From assembly GCA_938045955.1 (NCBI GenBank), contig CALIBK010000030.1:1-40722 (forward strand): DNA of 40,722 nt, written 5' to 3'. The number at the start of each line of letters is the position of its first letter. The first letter of the stretch is position 1. Below are positions 28,459-37,570 of the stretch, piece after piece. Made by a program: the position numbers and the translations under genes. Source of the stretch: an uncultured bacterium. Lineage in GTDB: Bacteria > Desulfobacterota > BSN033 > UBA1163. The notes under the pieces are model-generated. The model was not told the DNA's origin. It saw only the letters and a program-made list of their open reading frames with translations, and ran no database searches.

Positions 28459-28498
28459 GAAAGAGGATCCCAACAATAATAGACGAGGAGGTTAATCT

Positions 28499-29701
28499 AT
28501 GGATCTCAATCAACTTTTAGTAGAAGCTCTGGAACATGAAGCTTCGGATGTACATATCAAAGAGGGAACTCCGCCCATCTTTCGAATCAATGGGATTCTT
28601 AAGCCCTTCAACAAGGTCAAACCTTTTGACCATAATGATCTATCCAAGATGGCCTTTGGGTTGATGAACGATTGGCAGAAGGAACGCTTCATCAAAAATC
28701 GTGAAATCGATATGGGCTATGAAGTTTATGGGTTAGGTCGATTTCGGGTCAATATTTATCAGCAGAGGGGAAAACTTTCGATCGCCATCCGCATCGTTCC
28801 CTATCAGATCAAAAGCCTCGAGGAGCTTCACCTGCCCCCTGTGATTCGGAATATTGCCCTGGAACAACGAGGTCTCATCCTGGTAACAGGAACCACTGGA
28901 AGCGGAAAGTCTACCACCCTTGCCACCATGATTGATATTATTAATCAAAATAGAAACTGTCATATCATCACCATCGAAGACCCTATCGAATTTATCCATG
29001 AGGATAAAAAATCTATCATCGATCAACGAGAGGTAGGTTCTGATACCAGTACATTTTCAAGTGCTCTCCGTGTGGCTCTCCGCCAGGACCCGGATGTGAT
29101 CCTTGTGGGGGAGATGAGGGATTTTGAAACGATTGAAACGGCACTCACCGCAGCAGAGACTGGCCATCTGGTGATGTCCACTCTCCACACCTTAAATGCT
29201 ACAGAGACCATCACCCGAATTATCTCCGTCTTTCCTCCCTATCACCAGAAACAGGTTCGCCTTCAGTTAGCGGCGGTTCTTAAAGGGGTGATCTCTCAGC
29301 GGCTGGTCCCAAGGGCAGACGGAATGGGAAGAGTTCCAGCCGTTGAGATTTTAGTCTCCACCGCGAGAGTCAGGGAGTGCATCATCGAAAAAGATAAGAC
29401 GAATGAACTGCTGGATGCGATCACCAAAGGGGTGACGACCTACGGAATGCAGTCCTTCGATCAATCCCTGATGTTCCTTCTGAGAGATGGTCTCATTACC
29501 TATGAGGAGGCTCTCAAACATTGTACGAACCCCGATGACTTTGCTTTGAGGGTCAAAGGGATTTTAGCGACCAGTGATGCGGGTTGGGAAGAGTATGAGA
29601 TATTGGAAAGGGAGAAAGAGAAGGTGAAAGAGGAGACAAAAAAAGTTAGGCCAGAAAGACCTCTTACCTCAAGGCCAGGGGGAGCGGGTTTGAAGCCATG
29701 A
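28499..29701 (+). CDS. pilT: type IV pilus retraction ATPase PilT
   Basis: PilT is a cytoplasmic hexameric ATPase that powers pilus retraction and twitching. The 400-residue protein has the N-terminal domain (HEASDVHIKEGTPPIFRING), Walker A TGTTGSGKSTTLATM, the Asp box, Walker B LRQDPDVILVGEMRD, the His box TGHLVMSTLHTLNA and the PilT-type AIRIVPY. The C-terminal 30 residues are charged and low complexity (KEEGERPEK-like, rich in Lys/Glu/Pro). It overlaps alaS by ATGA. No other pilus gene is in the window. Confidence 0.95.
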   Translation: MDLNQLLVEALEHEASDVHIKEGTPPIFRINGILKPFNKVKPFDHNDLSKMAFGLMNDWQKERFIKNREIDMGYEVYGLGRFRVNIYQQRGKLSIAIRIVPYQIKSLEELHLPPVIRNIALEQRGLILVTGTTGSGKSTTLATMIDIINQNRNCHIITIEDPIEFIHEDKKSIIDQREVGSDTSTFSSALRVALRQDPDVILVGEMRDFETIETALTAAETGHLVMSTLHTLNATETITRIISVFPPYHQKQVRLQLAAVLKGVISQRLVPRADGMGRVPAVEILVSTARVRECIIEKDKTNELLDAITKGVTTYGMQSFDQSLMFLLRDGLITYEEALKHCTNPDDFALRVKGILATSDAGWEEYEILEREKEKVKEETKKVRPERPLTSRPGGAGLKP

Positions 29702-32325
29702 CTTCGAGTGAGATTCGAAAAGCCTTTCTGAACTATTTTGCCCAAAGGGATCACCGGATTGTCTCGAGCTCCTCGCTGGTCCCCAAAGATGATCCTACCC
29801 TCCTCTTCACGAATGCTGGAATGGTTCAGTTTAAAAGGGTCTTTTTAGGTGAGGAGACCCGCGAATACCGGAGGGCCACCACCTCCCAGAAATGTGTCCG
29901 TGCAGGAGGAAAGCATAACGATCTTGAGATTGTGGGGAAAACGGCGAGGCATCATACCTTCTTTGAGATGTTAGGGAACTTTTCATTTGGGGACTATTTT
30001 AAGGAAGGGGCCATTGAGATGGCCTGGGATCTCCTGATCCATGAGTGGGGACTTCCTGCGGAGAAGATGTGGATTACCATCTATCTGGATGATGATGAGG
30101 CTTTTACTCTCTGGCGTAAGATTGGTGTTCCTTCGGAGCGGATCGTTCGAATGGGAGAGAAGGATAACTTCTGGGCAATGGGGGATACCGGTCCTTGTGG
30201 TCCTTGCTCTGAGATTGTGATTGACCAGGGAGAAGGAATGGGTTGCGGGAGACCGGATTGCTCGGTAGGGTGTGATTGTGATCGTTTCCTTGAACTCTGG
30301 AATCTCGTCTTTATGCAATTTAACCGTACCCAGGAGGGAAAGCTTATCCCTCTCGCCAAACCCTCTATCGATACAGGGATGGGTCTTGAGCGAATCTCTG
30401 CTATCCTTCAAGGCGTAAAAAGCAATTTTGAGACGGATCTCTTTCGTCCCATCATTCAAGAGGTGGAGTCGATCTGCAGACATTCTTATGGAGAGGACCC
30501 TAAGACGGATATCTCCATCCGAGTCATTGCGGATCATAGTCGAGCAGCCACTTTTCTGATCAGTGATGGAGTTCTTCCTTCCAATGAGGGTCGGGGATAT
30601 GTCCTTCGGCGAATTATGAGAAGGGCGATGAGACACGGAAGAATGCTTGGAATCGATCGCCCTTTTCTCTTTCAAACCTCCTCTCGAGTCGTGGGACTCA
30701 TGAAAGAGGCCTTTCCTGAACTAAGGGAGTCAGAGGAATTCATTTCGAAAGTGATCCGGAATGAGGAGGAGAGGTTTTCAGAGACCCTGGATACTGGACT
30801 AAAAATCTTAAAAGAAGAACTGGAACGATTGAAAAGAGGGGGAGAAAAGATTCTCCCCGGGGAGGTGGCCTTCAGACTTTACGATACCTTTGGGTTTCCT
30901 TTGGATCTGACCACTGAAATCCTCCAAGAAGAAGGGATTGCCTTTGATGAGGTAGGGTTCAGAGCTCAGATGGAGGAGCAAAGACAAAAGAGTAAACTTG
31001 CCTGGCAGGGGATAGGGGAAGGAAGAACGAAGGAGGTCTATCGTAGAGTCCTTAGAGAAGGGGTGAGGAGCAGTTTTGTGGGTTACGAGGAGCTTCAATG
31101 CGACTCGAAAATAATAAGAATTATTAAAGGAGATGAATGGGTTTCTGAAGCAAAGGAAGGGGAAGAAATTGAGATTGTCTCTGAAAGGACGCCCTTTTAT
31201 GGAGAGTCGGGGGGGCAGGTAGGAGATCGAGGGGTGATCTTTCATGAAGATTTTTCGATCGAGGTGGAAGATACTCTCAAACCCTTCGAGGAGTTGATTA
31301 TCCATCATGGGAGAGTGAAGAGAGGAAGGGTAAGAGAGGGAGTGGAAGCTACTTTTCGAGTGGATGCGGATCGAAGGAGAGATATCACCCTGAACCATAC
31401 AGGGACCCATCTCCTCCAAGCCGTATTAAGAGAGATTTTAGGAAACCATGTCCATCAAGCAGGCTCCCTGGTCAGCCCTGAGCGATTGAGATTCGATTTC
31501 ACTCATTTTGCGCCGATCAGCCCGAAGGATCTGGATAGGATTGAAGAGATGGTGAACCAGAAGATTCGGGAAAATCTAAGGGTTGAGACGAAGATCATGA
31601 CCATAGAAGATGCTCTTCAGACAGGCGCCATGGCCCTTTTTGGAGAAAAGTACGGAGAAAAGGTAAGGGTCGTCATGGTATCAGACTTTAGTATAGAGCT
31701 CTGTGGAGGGACTCACGCCTCAAGGACGGGCGATATTGGCCTCTTCAAGATCGTGGCTGAAAGCGGAGTGGCTGCCGGCGTAAGGAGGATAGAAGCCCTG
31801 ACGGGGAAAGGAGCCTATCGATGGCTCAAGGAGTTGGAGCGAGAATTAAGGGAAATGGCTTACCTTCTTAAATCTACTCCCGAAGAACTCTCCGAAAGAT
31901 TGGAGCGGTTGCTTGAAAGGCAGAAAAGTCTTGAACGGGAGATCGAATCCCTTCGGGCTAAGTCCTTCCATCAGGAGGTTCTGCAACTCCTCTCTCAAAC
32001 CAGAGAAGTGAAAGGGGTGAAGGTCTTATCCACGAAGGTGGATGGAAAAGATCTAAGAACGCTTCGCGAGTTCATAGATCAATTAAAAGTAAAACTGGGT
32101 TCGGGAATCATTCTCTTGGGGAGCATGGCAGAAGAGAAAGTTACCCTGTTGATGGGAGTAACTCCTGATCTTACCCATCGGTTTAAGGCGAACGAATTGA
32201 TCAGGAAGATAGCTCTCTATGTGGGAGGAACCGGAGGAGGAAGAGCCGATTTTGCTCAAGCAGGAGGCACAAAGAGCGAGAGGTTAGAGGAGGCCCTTCA
32301 GGCGATTGATCATCTTATTGAGTAA
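29698..32325 (+). CDS. alaS: alanine--tRNA ligase
   Basis: AlaRS charges tRNA-Ala and edits mischarged Ser/Gly. The 875-residue protein is full length. The catalytic domain starts EIRKAFLNYFAQRDH and includes LLFTNAGMVQFK and GPCGPCSEI. An extra Cys cluster (CGRPDCSVGCDCD) sits near residue 180. The editing domain has HTGTHLL and the CGGTHASRTGDIG zinc motif. The C-terminal coiled coil and C-Ala domain end with VGGTGGGRADFAQAGG. It starts within the pilT stop (ATGA) and ends ahead of a hairpin with a T run. Confidence 0.98.
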   Translation: MTSSEIRKAFLNYFAQRDHRIVSSSSLVPKDDPTLLFTNAGMVQFKRVFLGEETREYRRATTSQKCVRAGGKHNDLEIVGKTARHHTFFEMLGNFSFGDYFKEGAIEMAWDLLIHEWGLPAEKMWITIYLDDDEAFTLWRKIGVPSERIVRMGEKDNFWAMGDTGPCGPCSEIVIDQGEGMGCGRPDCSVGCDCDRFLELWNLVFMQFNRTQEGKLIPLAKPSIDTGMGLERISAILQGVKSNFETDLFRPIIQEVESICRHSYGEDPKTDISIRVIADHSRAATFLISDGVLPSNEGRGYVLRRIMRRAMRHGRMLGIDRPFLFQTSSRVVGLMKEAFPELRESEEFISKVIRNEEERFSETLDTGLKILKEELERLKRGGEKILPGEVAFRLYDTFGFPLDLTTEILQEEGIAFDEVGFRAQMEEQRQKSKLAWQGIGEGRTKEVYRRVLREGVRSSFVGYEELQCDSKIIRIIKGDEWVSEAKEGEEIEIVSERTPFYGESGGQVGDRGVIFHEDFSIEVEDTLKPFEELIIHHGRVKRGRVREGVEATFRVDADRRRDITLNHTGTHLLQAVLREILGNHVHQAGSLVSPERLRFDFTHFAPISPKDLDRIEEMVNQKIRENLRVETKIMTIEDALQTGAMALFGEKYGEKVRVVMVSDFSIELCGGTHASRTGDIGLFKIVAESGVAAGVRRIEALTGKGAYRWLKELERELREMAYLLKSTPEELSERLERLLERQKSLEREIESLRAKSFHQEVLQLLSQTREVKGVKVLSTKVDGKDLRTLREFIDQLKVKLGSGIILLGSMAEEKVTLLMGVTPDLTHRFKANELIRKIALYVGGTGGGRADFAQAGGTKSERLEEALQAIDHLIE

Positions 32326-32343
32326 TGAGAGGAAGAAGGATTC

Positions 32344-32387
32344 TCCCTCCTCCCCGATCATTGATCTGGGCAGGGGGGAATTTTTTT
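32344..32387 (+). terminator. probable intrinsic terminator after alaS
   Basis: The C-rich arm 32344-32355 pairs with the G-rich arm 32368-32379 over 12 positions, with one C-C mismatch and one G-U pair. The loop contains GATCATTGATC, and T7 at 32381-32387 follows. It lies in the 92-base gap before gltX, suggesting that gltX-smc has its own promoter or depends on read-through. Confidence 0.6.
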
Positions 32388-32417
32388 GAATAAAATATTC
32401 AGTCCAGGAAGAGGAAG

Positions 32418-33830
32418 ATGTCCAAAGTAAGAACCAGATTTGCACCCAGTCCAACAGGGGATCTCCATATTGGAGGGGCGAGGACAGCCCTTTTTAATTG
32501 GCTCTTTGCGAAGAAGATGAAAGGGGTCTTTATCCTCCGAATTGAGGATACGGATGTGGAGCGTTCCACTCAGGAGGCTGTTCAGGGGATTCTCGATGCG
32601 ATGAAGTGGTTGGGATTGGATTGGGATGAAGGTCCATACTTCCAGAGCGAACGATTTCGTCTTTATCAAGAGGTGGCTGAGAGGCTCCTTCGAGAGGGGA
32701 AGGCTTACCGGTGCTACTGTAAACCTGAAGAGTTGGAAGAGAAAAGGAAAGAGGCGCTCAGGGCTGGACGAAAGCCTAAATACGACCGGAGCTGTTTGGA
32801 GCGAAGGGTGCATCCTCTGAATCAACCTTTTGCGATTCGATTCCTCTCATCGGATCATGGAGAAACGGTGGTCGATGACTTGATCCAGGGACGGATCGTG
32901 TTTGATAACTCTGAACTGGACGATTTGATTATTCTAAGAAGCGATGGATATCCGACCTATAATTTTTCTGTGGTCGTGGATGATGGAACGATGGGTATTA
33001 CTCATGTGATTCGGGGAAATGATCATCTCAACAATACTCCCCGGCAGATTCAGATCTATCAGGCTTTGGAATATCCTTTACCGAAATTTGCCCATGTTCC
33101 GATGATTTTAGGGCCAGATAAAAAGAAACTTTCAAAGCGTCATGGAGCTCCTTCCGTAATGGAATATAAGAAGATGGGCTATCTTCCAGAGGCTGTGGTC
33201 AATTATCTGGTCCGTTTGGGTTGGTCTTATGGAGATCAGGAGGAGTTCACCCTGGAGGAATTGATCGAGAAGTTCACTCTGGAAGCGGTCGGACGATCTC
33301 CGGCTGCCATCAACCCGGGAAAACTCGACTGGCTCAATTCTCAATACATTAAAAAGAAGGATTTAGACGGATTAGTTCGATTATTTCGACCTTTTATCGA
33401 GGAAAAAGGATATTTCATCTCCGACATTGAGACCCTGAGAAAGATTGTCTCCTCCCTACGGGAGAGAGTGAAGACTCTGGTGGAGATGGCCAATCTTTCA
33501 GAATTCTATTTTACGCAAGAGGTGAGCTATGAGGAGGGTGGAGCGAAAAAATTTCTAACCTCTGACTCCCTACTTATATTTAACGAGATGAGAGAGGCCC
33601 TTTTAAAGGAGAGGGTTTTAAATCGTGAGACCGCTCATCGTCTGATCCAGAACCTTTCAGAGAAGCAAGGGCTACCTCTGGTTAAGATTGCTCAACCCGT
33701 TCGAGTGGCTCTCACCGGACGGACAGCCAGTCCTCCTCTGGATGAAGTGATGGAAATCCTTGGCCCGGAGAGAGTGATTCAGAGACTCGAGAGGGCGGTG
33801 AAATATATCGAACAGAAGGAGGAAAAATAG
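32418..33830 (+). CDS. gltX: glutamate--tRNA ligase
   Basis: GluRS is a class I synthetase that charges tRNA-Glu (and tRNA-Gln in organisms using the transamidation route). The 470-residue protein has the HIGH-type motif SPTGDLHIGGARTALFNW and the KMSKS-type motif KKLSKRHGA. Cysteines in YRCYCKPEEL and RSCLERR form the possible zinc site, and a C-terminal anticodon-binding helical domain follows. Whether it is discriminating cannot be read here; no glnS or gatCAB is in the window. smc follows after 15 bases. Confidence 0.96.
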   Translation: MSKVRTRFAPSPTGDLHIGGARTALFNWLFAKKMKGVFILRIEDTDVERSTQEAVQGILDAMKWLGLDWDEGPYFQSERFRLYQEVAERLLREGKAYRCYCKPEELEEKRKEALRAGRKPKYDRSCLERRVHPLNQPFAIRFLSSDHGETVVDDLIQGRIVFDNSELDDLIILRSDGYPTYNFSVVVDDGTMGITHVIRGNDHLNNTPRQIQIYQALEYPLPKFAHVPMILGPDKKKLSKRHGAPSVMEYKKMGYLPEAVVNYLVRLGWSYGDQEEFTLEELIEKFTLEAVGRSPAAINPGKLDWLNSQYIKKKDLDGLVRLFRPFIEEKGYFISDIETLRKIVSSLRERVKTLVEMANLSEFYFTQEVSYEEGGAKKFLTSDSLLIFNEMREALLKERVLNRETAHRLIQNLSEKQGLPLVKIAQPVRVALTGRTASPPLDEVMEILGPERVIQRLERAVKYIEQKEEK

Positions 33831-33845
33831 ATTAGGGATTCATCG

Positions 33846-36800
33846 ATGAAGCTTAGGTCCCTTGAGATGATCGGATTTAAATCTTTTGTGGATCGAATCG
33901 TTTTGACCTTTCCCGAAGGGATCACAGGGATTGTCGGGCCGAACGGTTGCGGAAAGTCCAACATTGTCGATGCGATCCTCTGGGCCATTGGTGAGAGGAG
34001 TGCCAAACATCTGAGGGGAAGATGGATGGAGGACGTGATCTTTAATGGTTCGGAGGGAAGAAAACCTCTCGGGATGGCAGAGGTCACCCTTACCTTTTCA
34101 AACGAGGATGGATCAGCTCCTCCGGCATATGCATCTTATAGTGAGATTACGATCACCCGGAGGCTCTACCGGTCTGGGGAGAGTGAATTTTTGATCAATC
34201 GAGTCCCCTGTCGATTAAGAGACATTACAGATCTCTTTCTGGACACGGGAATCGGGGTCAATGGATATTCGATTGTCGAGCAAGGTCGGGTGGAGTATCT
34301 CATCCATGCCAATCCACAGGAGAGACGATTCCTTATCGAAGAGGCTGCAGGGATAGCCAAGTACAAAGAGAGAAAAAGACTGGCGCTGATGAAGATGGAA
34401 GCCACCCAACAGAATCTTCTTCGGATTCAGGACATCATTGCCGAGGTCAAGAGACAGATCCTCACCCTTGAAAGACAGGTGAAACGAGCCGAGGAATATA
34501 AAGCCATTCGAAAAGAGATTAAGGAGATCGAACTGCGTTTTGCACTTCAGGAGTTTGCTGAACTTTCTGAAAGGGGAGAGGCAGCCAGAGGCTATCTCAA
34601 GGCCCTCCGTGAAAGAGAGTCGGGAATCTCTACTCAGCTAACAGAAAAAGAGGCCCTGGTAGAGGGGATGCGAGTTAAAAGTACGGAAGAAGAAGAGAAG
34701 GAGCGCCTCCTTCAGAAAGAACTCTATGAACTCGCTCAATCCATTCAGAAGAGAGAAAACGGGATCACCCATTTAAGGAGGGAGAGGGAAGTTCTTCAAA
34801 AGCAGGAGATAAAGATCAAAGAGGAGGTCACCGAAGGGCTTTCGGCCTGGCGAAGGGCCCATAGAGATCGAAGAGAGTCGGAGAAGGAAAGGGAACAGTT
34901 AGAGAAGGAGAAGAAAGAGATCAGAGAGACCCTTCAAGAATGGGAGATCCTTTACCATGACTTTAAGGCAACCTATCAGGAGGTCGCAGATCAATTAGAG
35001 ATAGAGAAAGGGAAGATGATCAATCTTCTGACCCAGCAGACCTCCCTGAGGAATCGGCAATCCCATTTAGAGGAGAGAGGAGAAGAACTCCAGAAGAGGT
35101 GGAAGGAACATGAGAAAGAGTCTGAGGAGGCCCGAAAGATCCTGAGTCAATTAGAAGAAAGGATGGCTCAGATGGAAGGGGAGAGAGAGAAGAACTGTTC
35201 CCTCCGGACGAGACTCCTTGAAGAAAAGGAAAAGGAGGAGAGGGGGCTTCAAAGACTGAAAGAAGAGTTAGAGGCGAAACAGAGAGAGCGGTCCGTTTTA
35301 GAAGAGGAATTGAGGCAGAACCGGTCTCGATACCTCTCCTTAAAAGAGCTTCAGGAGAATTACGAAGGATTTGAGAGGGGAGTAAAATCGATTCTTTTTC
35401 AGAAAAAAAGAGAAGGAGAGAAGTGGGAACGAATCCTGGGAGTCGTGGCGGATATTTTTGAACCTGATCCTCCCTATGAAATCCCATTAGAGGCGGTTCT
35501 CGGAGAGAGGCTCCAATATCTAATGGTTGAGGGAGAAGAGGAGGCAAAGAAGGCCATCCATTTTCTAAAAAAGGAGTCTTTAGGGCGAGGAAGTTTCATC
35601 CCCATTGGAATAGAAGCCGAAGGGTCCAATCGTCCTTCTCGAGGAGAGGGAGAGGGGTTCCCTCTTCCCCTCCTTCAGTTCGTCCGGGTGAAAGAAGGGT
35701 TCTCTTCCCTCGCTCAATTCCTTATCGGAGACGTGGGGGTGGTGAACAATCTTGAAGAGGCCTTCGATTGGATCAAAAAGGAGGGAGGATTCCAGATCTT
35801 GGTAACTCGAGAAGGTGAAGTGGTGGAGCGGTCTGGGATCATTACAGGAGGAAGTTCGGATCAAGGACTCGGAATTTTAGAGAGGAGGAGAATCATAAAA
35901 GAATTAGAACGAAAGGTGAGCGAAGAAGAAGAACGGTATCAACGACTCTCCGAGGAGGAGAATCAAATCCAGAAGGAGATCACCCTCAGGGAGGATCGAT
36001 TAGAAAGAAAGAGGAGGGAGATCCAGGAAAAAGAGATTGAGCTTCTTCATCAGGAAAGGGATCTTGAGGCGATCAGAAAGGATCTCTCTCAGATTCGCGA
36101 GAAGATCGAGGTCCTTCGGTTTGAAGGGGAGGAGCTCCAAAAGGAAAGGGAAGAGATTGAGAAAGAACAAAGGGCAGTTTCAGAGGCGCTTGCGAAAACC
36201 GATCGATTACGGGAGCAAAAGGAAGAGGAGCTTCAATCCCTTAAACGAACGGTCGAGGAGGTCAGAGAGGGAACAGAAGAATTGGGAGGAAGGATCACCG
36301 AAAAGAAGGTCATTCTGGCATCCATTGAAGAGAAGCAGCGAGGGCTCGATCAACAAAACCTTCATCTCTCGGAGAATCTAAAAGCCATAAGGGATCTGGT
36401 CCGAAGAAAGGTAAGGGAGATCCGTTGGTGTCGAGAGGAGTCCCTCTCGATCTCCCGGAAGATTGAAGAGGAAGAAGGTGCCATCGAAGAGGAGATGGAG
36501 AAGCATCGAAAGGGAGAGGAACTCCTCCTTCAACAGCGCGAAAAGGTCTTAGAGCTCTCAAATGGGTGGAGAGAATGGGAAGCCTCTACCCGATACCTTC
36601 GTCAGGAACTGGAGGGGATTCGTCAAAAGATTCATGAAGAAGAGATTCGGTTTTCCGAGGTTCAACTCAAACTTCAACATCTTCAAGATTCGATCAAAGA
36701 ACGATACGGCACGATCCTTTCCTCCTTCACTCCTTCAGAGGAGGAGTTTCCAAAAGACGAGATGGCCAGGAGACTCTCTGAATTGAAGGCAGCCTTAGAG

Positions 36801-37397
36801 GAGTTTGGAGAAGTCAATTTGATGGCCATCGAGGAATATCAAGAATTGAAACAGAGGCATGATTTTTTGGTCGAACAGCACGAGGATCTTCAGAAATCGC
36901 TCGATAATTTGAAGAAGGCGATTGCCCGGATCAATCGAACCACTACAAAGCGATTCTTAGAAACCTTCCATCTGGTGAACGAGAAATTTAAAGAGGTTTT
37001 TGTTCGGCTCTTCAAGGGAGGACAGGCAAGTCTCGTCCTTGTGGATGAGAATGACCCTGCCACTTCAGGGGTGGATATCATCGCTCAACCTCCAGGGAAA
37101 AGGCTTCAGAATATTGATCTCCTTTCAGGAGGGGAGAAGGCTCTGGTCGCCACCGCCCTCCTCTTCGGCCTTTTTATGATCAAACCCACTCCTTTTTGTC
37201 TCCTGGACGAGATGGATGCCCCATTGGATGATGCCAATATCAATCGATTCATTGAACTTGTCAGGGAATTCTCAAAGAAATCTCAATTCATATTAATTAC
37301 CCACAATAAAAAGACCATGGAGGTCGCCCATACCCTCTATGGAATCACCATGGAAACCCCGGGGGTGTCCAAAGTGGTCTCTGTCCGTCTCAACTAA
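33846..37397 (+). CDS. smc: chromosome segregation protein SMC
   Basis: SMC is the core ATPase of bacterial condensin (with ScpA and ScpB, not present here). The 1183-residue protein has the N-terminal ATPase half with GPNGCGKSNIVDAI and a long Glu/Lys/Arg coiled coil (about 170-500). The hinge (about 500-660) contains ILGVVADIFEPD and ITGGSSDQG. A second coiled coil (to about 1000) leads to the C-terminal head with signature LLSGGEKALVATALLF and Walker B CLLDEMDAPLDD. It follows gltX by 15 bases and ends before a convergent block. Placement near the origin fits SMC loading there. Confidence 0.97.
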   Translation: MKLRSLEMIGFKSFVDRIVLTFPEGITGIVGPNGCGKSNIVDAILWAIGERSAKHLRGRWMEDVIFNGSEGRKPLGMAEVTLTFSNEDGSAPPAYASYSEITITRRLYRSGESEFLINRVPCRLRDITDLFLDTGIGVNGYSIVEQGRVEYLIHANPQERRFLIEEAAGIAKYKERKRLALMKMEATQQNLLRIQDIIAEVKRQILTLERQVKRAEEYKAIRKEIKEIELRFALQEFAELSERGEAARGYLKALRERESGISTQLTEKEALVEGMRVKSTEEEEKERLLQKELYELAQSIQKRENGITHLRREREVLQKQEIKIKEEVTEGLSAWRRAHRDRRESEKEREQLEKEKKEIRETLQEWEILYHDFKATYQEVADQLEIEKGKMINLLTQQTSLRNRQSHLEERGEELQKRWKEHEKESEEARKILSQLEERMAQMEGEREKNCSLRTRLLEEKEKEERGLQRLKEELEAKQRERSVLEEELRQNRSRYLSLKELQENYEGFERGVKSILFQKKREGEKWERILGVVADIFEPDPPYEIPLEAVLGERLQYLMVEGEEEAKKAIHFLKKESLGRGSFIPIGIEAEGSNRPSRGEGEGFPLPLLQFVRVKEGFSSLAQFLIGDVGVVNNLEEAFDWIKKEGGFQILVTREGEVVERSGIITGGSSDQGLGILERRRIIKELERKVSEEEERYQRLSEEENQIQKEITLREDRLERKRREIQEKEIELLHQERDLEAIRKDLSQIREKIEVLRFEGEELQKEREEIEKEQRAVSEALAKTDRLREQKEEELQSLKRTVEEVREGTEELGGRITEKKVILASIEEKQRGLDQQNLHLSENLKAIRDLVRRKVREIRWCREESLSISRKIEEEEGAIEEEMEKHRKGEELLLQQREKVLELSNGWREWEASTRYLRQELEGIRQKIHEEEIRFSEVQLKLQHLQDSIKERYGTILSSFTPSEEEFPKDEMARRLSELKAALEEFGEVNLMAIEEYQELKQRHDFLVEQHEDLQKSLDNLKKAIARINRTTTKRFLETFHLVNEKFKEVFVRLFKGGQASLVLVDENDPATSGVDIIAQPPGKRLQNIDLLSGGEKALVATALLFGLFMIKPTPFCLLDEMDAPLDDANINRFIELVREFSKKSQFILITHNKKTMEVAHTLYGITMETPGVSKVVSVRLN

Positions 37398-37433
37398 GCA
37401 TCCTTTTTATCGGAATTTATTAACTCAAATTGT

Positions 37434-37556
37434 TTAATTCGGAAGTGGTTTGTTGATTTCTTTTAGCAAGCTCATTTCTATTTTCCCGTGGATTGCCAGT
37501 TGAGAACCAGCCTGATGAATCATTTCCAGGCGAGGCTCGAGAAGTAAGGGTTCCAT
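37434..37556 (-). CDS. possible 40-aa small ORF downstream of the AOR gene (uncertain)
   Basis: A frame of 40 codons starts at ATG 37556, 14 bases after the AOR stop, with AGGG about 8 bases upstream, and ends TAA at 37434. It begins MEPLLLEPRLEMIHQAGSQL. I recognise no family. Its place in the AOR operon and protein-like composition are the only support. It could be a chance frame in the convergent smc/AOR gap, in which I otherwise see no clear terminator. Confidence 0.3.
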   Translation of the reverse strand: MEPLLLEPRLEMIHQAGSQLAIHGKIEMSLLKEINKPLPN

Positions 37557-37570
37557 TTGAAGGCCCTATC

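Noticed and set aside
28444-28470. 8-base inverted repeat at the recA stop as a terminator
   Set aside because: No T run follows, and pilT begins 28 bases on with a good ribosome-binding site; it may be chance.
29983-30675. 230-codon minus-strand open frame inside alaS
   Set aside because: It lies wholly opposite a well-conserved synthetase gene, has no family resemblance and no ribosome-binding site of note; it is a shadow of the biased codon use.
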